This document shows positions 55,773 to 64,000 of a stretch of DNA of 64,000 nucleotides, piece by piece. Every line of letters begins with the position of its first letter. Within the stretch, counting starts at the first letter, position 1. Source of the stretch: an uncultured Halieaceae bacterium (GTDB lineage: Bacteria; Pseudomonadota; Gammaproteobacteria; Pseudomonadales; Halieaceae); the NCBI GenBank assembly GCA_913057135.1, contig CAJXNM010000001.1:1-64000 (forward strand), written 5' to 3'. The notes below the pieces were generated by a model. That model saw only the letters and a list, made by a program, of their open reading frames with translations, ran no database searches and was not told where the DNA came from. Made by a program: the position numbers and the translations under genes.

Positions 55773-56903
55773 TTAACCTTTCTTGTGGTTAACAACGTCT
55801 GAGGGCTGCACGATATCCCCCGTGTTATTACCGAACGCATTGCGCTGGTAAGTAATAACGGCTGCCATGTCCACATCTGACATCTGGCCGCCAAAAGCCT
55901 GCATCGCAGTGCCTGCGACACCTTTAATACCGACATCGAGGTGACGACCGATGTCACCCAGCGCTACCGGGCTGCCCGCGATCGCCTTGCCAACGCCCCC
56001 TTCGCCATTCATGCCGTGACAAGCCATGCACTGGGCGTTGTAAACCGCCTCACCTTTTGCCATTAGCTCGTCGAGGCTTAAGGCTTGGCTTGCGGCCGCA
56101 GCCTGGGCCACCTTATCGGCGCGCTTGGCCGCCAACCAGGCGTCGTATTCCTCGCGTGAGACAGCGTGCACTTCAACGGGCATGAAGCCGTGGTAAGCAC
56201 CGCACAACTCAGTGCACTGGCCGCGGTAAATACCCTGCTCGGGGACCTTGGTCCATGCCTCGTTGATGAAGCCGGGGATAGCATCTTTCTTAACGGCAAT
56301 TTCAGGTACCCACCAGGAGTGGATAACGTCATTGGCGGTTAGCAGAAATCGCACCTTGGTATCGACAGGGATAACCACAGGTTCGTCGACCTCTAGCAAG
56401 TAGTTCTCGCCTTTGGTTTGGCTGTTGTAGATCTCACTCTGAGGGGTGGAAAGGTTAGAGAAGAAACTGACATTTTCGCCGTTTTCATCGAGATACTCGT
56501 ACTTCCACTTCCACTGGTAGCCAGTCACCAAAATGTCGATTTCCGCATCGTCAGTGTTGTAGGCCTCGAGAAGGGTGGAGGTAGCGGGCACCGCCATGCC
56601 AATGAGAATCAGAAAAGGCACTACCGTCCAAGCGATTTCCACCTTTGTGCTTTCGTGGAATTGGGCCGGCTCATGACCGCGGGATTTTCGGTGATAAATG
56701 ATCGAGTAGAACATCACCGAGAACACCCCGACCCCGATGACCACGCAAATCCATAGGATAAGCATGTGCAGATCGTAGATTTCAGCGCCGACCTCTGTGA
56801 CGCCCTTGGCCATATTGACCTGGTTGCCCTGACCAAAAACGGCCGCGGACGCGAAGGCCAATACGGGGCCAGCAAGCGCGCGAATAATGTTTCCAAATGA
56901 CAT
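55773..56903 (-). CDS. coxB: Cytochrome c oxidase subunit II with C-terminal haem c
   Basis: 376 residues. A signal peptide and two membrane helices lead to the cupredoxin CuA domain, with CTELCGAYHGFM holding the CuA Cys, His and Met. A cytochrome c domain follows, with haem motif CMACH and axial Met near GTAMQAFGGQM. This is the caa3 or fused-subunit type that takes electrons from c-type cytochromes directly. AGAGG precedes the ATG. It is the first gene of the oxidase operon. Confidence 0.97.
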   Translation of the reverse strand: MSFGNIIRALAGPVLAFASAAVFGQGNQVNMAKGVTEVGAEIYDLHMLILWICVVIGVGVFSVMFYSIIYHRKSRGHEPAQFHESTKVEIAWTVVPFLILIGMAVPATSTLLEAYNTDDAEIDILVTGYQWKWKYEYLDENGENVSFFSNLSTPQSEIYNSQTKGENYLLEVDEPVVIPVDTKVRFLLTANDVIHSWWVPEIAVKKDAIPGFINEAWTKVPEQGIYRGQCTELCGAYHGFMPVEVHAVSREEYDAWLAAKRADKVAQAAAASQALSLDELMAKGEAVYNAQCMACHGMNGEGGVGKAIAGSPVALGDIGRHLDVGIKGVAGTAMQAFGGQMSDVDMAAVITYQRNAFGNNTGDIVQPSDVVNHKKG

Positions 56904-57276
56904 GGTTTTGCCTCTCTTAAAGGACGTGTTAACGCCACGTCCGACCTACCCACTGCCCGTCCGTTGAAGACATAGCAAGCTGGTTTTATTGGTTTTCCAC
57001 GAGAGAACGCACCTGCGCTATTAGCGGTGTAAGCCCCCCCTTGGTACCGAGGGCACGACCCCCGGCAGAAGCCGTAAGTTTAATGGGAAATGCCATGAAA
57101 ATCACAGTGTTAGCCAAGCTAATTGCATCTAGATGGTGAATATGACCTATCTAGCCCATCGAAAACACTAGATATAGTGGTATAGCGTGTTCACAGACCC
57201 ACATAGAGACCAAGTGGCGGCTAATATGCCTTTTTAAGACAGTATTAGGTCAAGGTTAAAATCTACGTCTTTCGGA
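56904..57276. promoter_or_regulatory. Gene-free region upstream of coxB with palindromes
   Basis: This 373-base gap has no supported gene. It contains the palindrome ATCTAGAT at 57127-57134, a CTAGAT/ATCTAG inverted repeat around it, and CACTA-GATA-TAGTG at 57166-57179. These lie about 220-280 bases before coxB and could be operators. A short reading frame on the plus strand at 57095 is only 14 codons. The coxB promoter should lie here, but no convincing -35/-10 pair stands out. Confidence 0.45.
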
Positions 57277-57588
57277 CTAACTATTTGGGTCAGAAGACGG
57301 TGGTGACGCCGGGGGCTGCGTATCAGTAGTGGTTGTCGGATCCATTAAACGAACCGGCTCCGCCCGAGTTTCAACCCGTCTTGACGCAGCACGGGTGACC
57401 CGGGTCGGCAGTTCCGCCGGCTTGGGTTCTGGCCTTGCGTCGGAAAAATCGCAGGCGATACAACTGCGTGTCTCGCCATCTGCACTCACAACAATTCGAT
57501 CCATCTGGCCACAGCGAGGACAGACCGCGCCGGCAATAAAGCGGGCGGGTTTGGGCGCTATTGGTGCATGCCCGTCAGATTCAGACAC
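57277..57588 (-). CDS. YheV-like zinc-ribbon protein (DUF2387)
   Basis: 103 residues from GTG 57588, with GGAGG six bases upstream. The longer frame adds 35 residues without family character. It has a small zinc ribbon with CPRCG and CIACDF Cys pairs 18 residues apart and matches the TIGR02443/YheV pattern, including the SESDG..RFIAGAVCPRC start. The C-terminal half is a low-complexity tail rich in Pro, Thr and Arg. Function unknown. It lies between coxB and the divergent carbonic-anhydrase-like gene. Confidence 0.82.
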   Translation of the reverse strand: MSESDGHAPIAPKPARFIAGAVCPRCGQMDRIVVSADGETRSCIACDFSDARPEPKPAELPTRVTRAASRRVETRAEPVRLMDPTTTTDTQPPASPPSSDPNS

Positions 57589-57659
57589 CTTGTACCTCCA
57601 CAGGCTTGCTGCGCTACAGTGCGCAGTAGCGATGGTAAATTGATAAAGCGGTGAGTGTG

Positions 57660-58208
57660 ATGACTTACAAGGGCGAAGACAACATTCGAACATTTAAGGG
57701 GGTCAGCCCACAACTTGGAGAACGAGTCATGATTGACCCGTCAGCGGTGGTGCTGGGAGACGTCAGTCTAGGCAACGACGTCAGTATTTGGCCCCAAAGC
57801 GCTATCCGTGGCGACATGCACCGCATCAGTATCGGTGACCGAAGTAACGTGCAAGATAACGCCGTACTTCATGTGACCCATGCCAGTGATTTTAATCCTG
57901 ACGGATGGCCGCTAACGCTCGGGAGCGACGTCACGGTGGGCCATAGCGCCGTATTGCACGGCTGCTCGGTCGGCGATCGTGTACTTATCGGTATGGGGGC
58001 GATTGTGATGGATGGCGCCGTGCTTGATGAGGAACTGATGGTGGCAGCCGGTGCGCTGGTACCCCCGGGTAAGCATTTGGTATCGGGCTTCGTGTATGCC
58101 GGGTCACCAGCGCGACCACTAAGACCGATGAACGACGGTGAACGGCGGTTTTTGACCTACAGTCCAGCCAACTACGTGCGTCTTAAAAACCAATACCTGT
58201 CCGAGTAG
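57660..58208 (+). CDS. Gamma-carbonic anhydrase family protein (YrdA-like)
   Basis: About 182 residues from ATG 57660 (GTG 57651 opens the frame three codons earlier). It is a left-handed beta-helix of hexapeptide repeats, for example VLGDVSLGNDVSIWP and RISIGDRSNVQDN. The metal His residues are in VLHVTH and VGHSAVLHGCSVG. Such YrdA/PaaY-type trimers bind zinc or iron; carbonic anhydrase activity is often low. It ends three bases before the convergent aroE. Confidence 0.9.
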   Translation: MTYKGEDNIRTFKGVSPQLGERVMIDPSAVVLGDVSLGNDVSIWPQSAIRGDMHRISIGDRSNVQDNAVLHVTHASDFNPDGWPLTLGSDVTVGHSAVLHGCSVGDRVLIGMGAIVMDGAVLDEELMVAAGALVPPGKHLVSGFVYAGSPARPLRPMNDGERRFLTYSPANYVRLKNQYLSE

Positions 58209-58211
58209 AGT

Positions 58212-60076
<1,865 letters not shown>

Positions 60077-60158
60077 CTATTGTCGTTGGCCTAGGCACGC
60101 TGCTGTGGTTGAAGCACCGACACCGGTATCAACAGGGGGATGAGATAAAAGTGCGCCA

Positions 60159-60716
60159 CTACGCTCGCAAAACTTCCCCAGTGCTGACGCGGCGTATTGT
60201 TGACGGTTTAGCGCTCAGGTCAACCCCACCCACTGACCGTGGCAACCCAGGGCCAAAATAACGCACCACCTGAAAGCCCCATCGGGCGGGTGGAGCGCCG
60301 GCGGGATTTGCCGATGTCGAGACAATGGGCCCAGAGACGGCGTTTGACAAATCGATGAGCGCAGGGGCAGACGTCACTCGGATAGCCACCTCGCTGCTAT
60401 CGCCAGTCACCCATGGCGGAAAATAACCATTATTGGGAACCAACCAGGTATTGGGACCGGGCCAACTTACCCGCACTCGCGCGCGTTCGACATCCGTCAG
60501 ACCCTCTAGCAAGGGTGCAAACATGGTGGGGTCAGCGGCCACAACAATTAGACCTTTGTGAACGGGACGTTCTTTTAACGCGAGCAACGCCATGACAGCT
60601 GACGCCGAAAACGGGTCGCAAGACAATCCCCAAACCGCCTCAGCGGGGCAGGCGACAACCCCTTCCGATGCCACAATACCTGCAACTATTGATGTTTTAA
60701 AAGAGTAAGCGCTCAC
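60159..60716 (-). CDS. tsaC: Threonylcarbamoyl-AMP synthase (TsaC/YrdC)
   Basis: 185 residues from GTG 60716, chosen because AAGG lies seven bases upstream and the length matches E. coli TsaC; the frame opens at TTG 60758. It makes the threonylcarbamoyl-AMP used for t6A37 in tRNAs. GVVACPAEAVWGLSCDP, ALKERPVHKGLIVV and GPIVSTSANPAG are the family motifs. It lies 34 bases after dprA and precedes hemF. Confidence 0.93.
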   Translation of the reverse strand: MSAYSFKTSIVAGIVASEGVVACPAEAVWGLSCDPFSASAVMALLALKERPVHKGLIVVAADPTMFAPLLEGLTDVERARVRVSWPGPNTWLVPNNGYFPPWVTGDSSEVAIRVTSAPALIDLSNAVSGPIVSTSANPAGAPPARWGFQVVRYFGPGLPRSVGGVDLSAKPSTIRRVSTGEVLRA

Positions 60717-60792
60717 TACAAAACCTTCATTTAAGTCAAAGCCTGCAGTGTAGGACAAAACACCGGTGACGAGATCGAAGCACTATCAAGGC

Positions 60793-61929
60793 TTAGGTGT
60801 GACGGCGATAACCCTGGGCCGTGACGTATACCCTGCCGGCGATCTCCTCACGAGCCAATAAGGTGCGCAGTGCCGTCACGGGCTCACCTGTTAACGCCAA
60901 CAACTCATCAAAGGTCAACTCACTATCACCGAGCCACGTGGCTAGGGTTTGCGCCTCTGGGGGCAGTTGCTCTATGGGTATCGGATGCGCCGGACACGCC
61001 TCAGATGATGAATTCGCTGCAACTCGATGGCCCGCTAACAAACTCAGTTGGCCGGCGACACTACTATCGAGGCCAGCAATGATATCTTGCGCTGAACGTG
61101 CCAACAGTGCACCGTCGGCCAGCAAATAAAGGCACCCCTCACCGCCACGATGGCTCACAGACCAGGGAAATGCATAGACATCGCGACCCTGCTCGGCCGC
61201 GGCGGTTGCCGTCAATAAAGATCCGCTTGGACGACCCGCCTCAACGACGACGGTAGCAAGACTAAGGCCCGAAATGGTGCGGTTACGCCGTGGGAAGTGC
61301 CAACGACTTGCCTCGAACCCCGGTGGAAACTCTGAAATCACGGCTCCACCCTGGACTAGGGTCTGTGCAAGGCTACGGTGACTGCGCGGATAAACCTGAT
61401 CGATCCCTGTAGCCATTACCGCAATACTGGCACCCTTGGTCAGCGCAGCCCGATGGGCCTCGGCATCAATACCTCGAGCCAGACCACTGACGACAGCCAA
61501 ACCGGTGCCAGCTAGCTCAGCAGCTAACAACCCAGCCTGCTGTACGCCAACCGCAGATGGGGCTCGAGTACCTACCACGGCCACCGCAGGTAGTGACAAG
61601 ACATCGGTCGAGCCCATGACAAAAAGCGCAGGCGGAGCGTCGATACAAGCAGCTAGTTGCGGCGGATAAGCAGCGTCGGCAAGTGTTAACAGGGTCACCG
61701 GGCTTTCGCACCAATTCGGCGGTTGCCATCGAATATCCACCAGCCCCGACTCGACCCGCCGCAGCTGTGCAATCACCGCCTCACCCCATTCAGCGGGGTC
61801 AAGGTCGATGCCGGGATGCCAACCAGCCCGCAACAGCCGGCGCCGGGTACTAGGGCTCAGATCCGTGAGCGTTAAGAAACCGATCCATGCACTATCAGCA
61901 TCGGCGTTGTGACCAAACACATGTGCCAT
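60793..61929 (-). CDS. dprA: DNA-processing protein DprA
   Basis: 378 residues. The Rossmann-like core has VAVVGTRAPSAVGVQQAG, SGLARGIDAEAHRAAL and FPRRNRTISGLS. It loads RecA onto incoming single-stranded DNA in transformation and recombination. A C-terminal winged helix (about 315-375) is present. GGAAGAG lies seven bases before the ATG. Neighbours (LysM gene upstream, tsaC downstream) match Pseudomonas. Confidence 0.96.
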   Translation of the reverse strand: MAHVFGHNADADSAWIGFLTLTDLSPSTRRRLLRAGWHPGIDLDPAEWGEAVIAQLRRVESGLVDIRWQPPNWCESPVTLLTLADAAYPPQLAACIDAPPALFVMGSTDVLSLPAVAVVGTRAPSAVGVQQAGLLAAELAGTGLAVVSGLARGIDAEAHRAALTKGASIAVMATGIDQVYPRSHRSLAQTLVQGGAVISEFPPGFEASRWHFPRRNRTISGLSLATVVVEAGRPSGSLLTATAAAEQGRDVYAFPWSVSHRGGEGCLYLLADGALLARSAQDIIAGLDSSVAGQLSLLAGHRVAANSSSEACPAHPIPIEQLPPEAQTLATWLGDSELTFDELLALTGEPVTALRTLLAREEIAGRVYVTAQGYRRHT

Positions 61930-61996
61930 AAAGCTCTTCCTTGAGCAGCAGCATTAGATAACGAGGCGTCCTGCCTCTTAATTAACGGTTGAATCC

Positions 61997-63091
61997 CTAG
62001 GGGTTTTTCACCTTGTCACCCACCGCCAGTGGTCGGTCAGCCCATAGCACCAAGCCGAAACTGGCTTTCTCATAAACCGAGAACACCATCAGCACCCCTG
62101 CCCTCACATCGGGCAATGTGACTTTGTCACCCTTAACCGGATCAATCACGGTGGCACCGGTTTGATAGATGGCTAGCACATCACCGGTGACCAGACCCTC
62201 TCGAGCGCCTCGATTGATGGTGACGATATTCATTTGACCAATCTGCGTAACACCCCCGTCAACCGCGATCATGAAGCCGTTTTCAATCTCGACAGCGGGT
62301 GCGCGCGGCTGAAAGTAGGCGTCTACCACACCCTCTTCGGCGGGCAACAGCCTGTCGCCGATTCGGACCTCTTCAGTAATTCGGGTAACTTCAAAGGTTT
62401 TAACAGCGCCCGCTTCCAACGTTGGCTTTGAGGGCGTTTGCAGCGATACCGTGCCAATATCAGTCGCTGACTGCCCCAAGAATTCACCGGTAATGGGGTC
62501 GACAATGGCGCCGGCTTTACGAATGATACTGTAGGTTTTATCGACGCCGGACACAGGTCCACGGCCATAAACTTGGTCTCCCAAGCCACTGAGTAAGCGG
62601 CCGGCGTTGCCAGCAATTAGGTAGGCGAGCTCCTCGTAGGTGCCCGCGGACAACACCCGGTTACGCTTTAAAAACGGATCAATCTGCTCTCGGGGTATTG
62701 GCGGTATAGCAGTGTCAACGGGTTCGCTACGCACCTTCGGGGACAGTCGCACATCGCCCTTAGTCGACACCAATTGTGGGCGTCCGTCTTGCCAACGCAA
62801 AGTCAGTACGTCCCCCGGGAAAATCAAATGGGGGTTGTCGATGCCTGGGTTGGTATTCCAAAGCTCGGGCCAACGCCAGGGCTCTTCAAGGAAAATGGCA
62901 CTGATATCCCACAGGGTATCGCCCTTTTGCACCACGTATGTCAGGGGAATGTCTGAGCGTAACTTCAGGGTGTCCGATTGTGCCTGCGCGGCCCCAAACC
63001 CCATCGACAACCAACAAGCAATAAGCAACAAAGGTCCGATGAAAGAAAAAAGACGGGCTCGGTGCGACTGTGTCTGAGATCGGCGATTCAC
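61997..63091 (-). CDS. LysM peptidoglycan-binding protein
   Basis: 364 residues starting with GTG 63091 and a signal peptide ([22 protein letters not shown]). A LysM domain ([18 protein letters not shown], about 52-100) binds peptidoglycan. The rest is an uncharacterised beta-rich region found in the gene next to dprA in Pseudomonas (PA0020-like, from memory). No catalytic domain is visible. It is divergent from def across 162 bases. Confidence 0.9.
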   Translation of the reverse strand: MNRRSQTQSHRARLFSFIGPLLLIACWLSMGFGAAQAQSDTLKLRSDIPLTYVVQKGDTLWDISAIFLEEPWRWPELWNTNPGIDNPHLIFPGDVLTLRWQDGRPQLVSTKGDVRLSPKVRSEPVDTAIPPIPREQIDPFLKRNRVLSAGTYEELAYLIAGNAGRLLSGLGDQVYGRGPVSGVDKTYSIIRKAGAIVDPITGEFLGQSATDIGTVSLQTPSKPTLEAGAVKTFEVTRITEEVRIGDRLLPAEEGVVDAYFQPRAPAVEIENGFMIAVDGGVTQIGQMNIVTINRGAREGLVTGDVLAIYQTGATVIDPVKGDKVTLPDVRAGVLMVFSVYEKASFGLVLWADRPLAVGDKVKNP

Positions 63092-63253
63092 AATAATACT
63101 CCGAATAATTTGACGCGGATGCTGAGCTGGGATCGCAGCAGTCTGTTGGTCACGGCGTTATACTATGAGTCTGACCATGGCTCGGACGGTAGGCAAGCAC
63201 AAATGCTGCCATTCCGCGTCATTCAATGTCCCCCTGAATTATCGGTTAAGTAC

Positions 63254-63760
63254 ATGGCATTACTACCCATACTGGAATTTCCCGATCCGCGTCTTCGAAC
63301 ACGCGCTGAACCCGTGGCGGTTGTCGACGAGCGCATAAGCACACTCATCGATGACATGTTCGAGACCATGTACGACGCGCCCGGTATTGGGCTGGCGGCC
63401 ACTCAGGTCAATGTGCACGAGCGCATTATCGTTATGGATATCTCTGAGGATCGGGACAGCCCTTGGGTTTTCATCAACCCTGAAATCGAGGTGATCGAAC
63501 CCGAACTAGGTGAATATGACGAGGGATGCTTATCTGTGCCAGGGTTCTTTGAAACCGTGCAGCGCCCGAAACGCATAAAGGTGCAGGCGCTCGATAGAAC
63601 CGGTAAGCCCTTCACGGAAGAATTAGGCGGTCTACTCGCCATCTGTCTACAGCACGAAATAGATCACCTCGAAGGTAAATTATTCGTCGACTATCTATCA
63701 CCGCTAAAACGTCAGCGCATCCGGAGCAAGCTCGAAAAAGCACACCGGCGTCAGGGCTAG
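63254..63760 (+). CDS. def: Peptide deformylase
   Basis: 168 residues from ATG 63254, matching the family start [20 protein letters not shown]; the longer frame adds 92 residues overlapping the LysM gene. It removes the formyl group from new proteins. Metal and catalytic motifs are [17 protein letters not shown] with the Cys ligand, and QHEIDHLEG with both His and the catalytic Glu. fmt follows seven bases downstream. Confidence 0.96.
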   Translation: MALLPILEFPDPRLRTRAEPVAVVDERISTLIDDMFETMYDAPGIGLAATQVNVHERIIVMDISEDRDSPWVFINPEIEVIEPELGEYDEGCLSVPGFFETVQRPKRIKVQALDRTGKPFTEELGGLLAICLQHEIDHLEGKLFVDYLSPLKRQRIRSKLEKAHRRQG

Positions 63761-63767
63761 TTAAGCG

Positions 63768-64000
63768 GTGGCCTTACGTATCCTGTTTGCAGGCACGCCG
63801 GTTTTTGCCGAGCGGCATCTAGACGCGCTGCTTAACAGCCCCCACGATGTCGTGGCGGTGCTGACACAACCCGATCGACGGGCCGGTAGGGGCAAAAAAG
63901 AGCAGCCCTCACCCGTGAAAACCCGCGCCCTAAAAGCCGATATCCCGGTGCTTCAACCGGTTTCGCTACGGGACACGACACTGCAAGACGAACTGTTGGC
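63768..64000 (+). CDS. fmt: Methionyl-tRNA formyltransferase, 5' part
   Basis: Starts at GTG 63768 and runs off the window end after 77 codons. The start [19 protein letters not shown] and [14 protein letters not shown] are the family's first two motifs, the latter close to the formyl-folate site. It formylates initiator Met-tRNA, the partner reaction to def just upstream. Product length cannot be seen. Confidence 0.93.
   Translation, partial: MALRILFAGTPVFAERHLDALLNSPHDVVAVLTQPDRRAGRGKKEQPSPVKTRALKADIPVLQPVSLRDTTLQDELL

Noticed and set aside
57095-57139. 14-codon frame in the coxB upstream gap
   Set aside because: Too short, without a clear ribosome site, and starts in a low-support context.

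Overview
The window is ordinary, densely coded bacterial chromosome with no mobile element, phage gene, rRNA or CRISPR array. It points to an aerobic, Gram-negative gammaproteobacterium, probably marine and near the Pseudomonas/Cellvibrio/OM60 side of the class. This rests on gene content and order: polA, engB, cytochrome c4 and dsbA together; coxB-coxA-ctaG-coxC followed by SURF1, cyoE and SCO; tsaC-hemF-aroE beside dprA, a LysM gene, def and fmt; and parE-cpdA-yqiB beside tolC. As I recall, these blocks lie near the replication origin in Pseudomonas. Genus-level placement is not possible from the sequence alone.

Layout. 1-1.1 kb: tRNA-Phe and a bestrophin-like membrane protein. 1.3-5.4 kb: a three-gene export-like operon (ABC-exporter-like protein, HlyD-type adaptor, TolC-type outer-membrane factor) whose ABC protein has lost every recognisable ATPase motif. 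5.4-9.3 kb: single housekeeping genes (DMT permease, small K+ channel, DUF1653, rdgC, glyoxalase-like, glutamine amidotransferase). 9.5-13.3 kb: PAP2 phosphatase, an MJ1255/VC2487-type glycosyltransferase and an eight-haem cytochrome with HEAT-like and TPR regions. 13.4-18.9 kb: yceI-like gene, parE, cpdA, yqiB, and a second, divergent tolC. 18.9-22.7 kb: a compact uncharacterised set of glycosyltransferase, two methyltransferases and an alpha-toroid 'prenyltransferase-like' protein. 22.7-24.4 kb: membrane-anchored LytTR regulator facing a beta-barrel outer-membrane protein. 24.6-28.2 kb: all four dTDP-L-rhamnose genes as two convergent pairs. 28.2-39.4 kb: lipase-like hydrolase, ilvE, glnE, an orphan GspE/PilB-type ATPase, pitA, argA, ilvD. 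39.4-43.9 kb: DUF6279 lipoprotein, diguanylate cyclase, leuA and a divergent Lrp-family regulator. 43.9-49.1 kb: dsbA, cytochromes c4 and c5, engB, polA. 49.1-56.9 kb: aa3-type cytochrome c oxidase and its assembly genes. 57.3-64 kb: YheV-like protein, gamma-carbonic anhydrase, aroE, hemF, tsaC, dprA, LysM protein, def and the start of fmt.

How the genes fit together. Respiration is the main theme: c4 and c5 can feed the oxidase, while CtaG, SCO, SURF1 and CyoE assemble it. The expected haem A synthase gene (cox15/ctaA) is missing from its usual place between the SCO-like gene and cyoE. Branched-chain amino-acid metabolism is scattered over ilvE, ilvD, leuA and an Lrp-type regulator. Envelope carbohydrate genes appear in three separate places.

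The best candidates for something undescribed are the export-like operon with a motif-less nucleotide-binding domain and the glycosyltransferase/methyltransferase/toroid cluster. Many ORF-level starts were moved inward to GTG, TTG or ATG codons with a Shine-Dalgarno sequence or a family-typical N-terminus; these choices are noted gene by gene.
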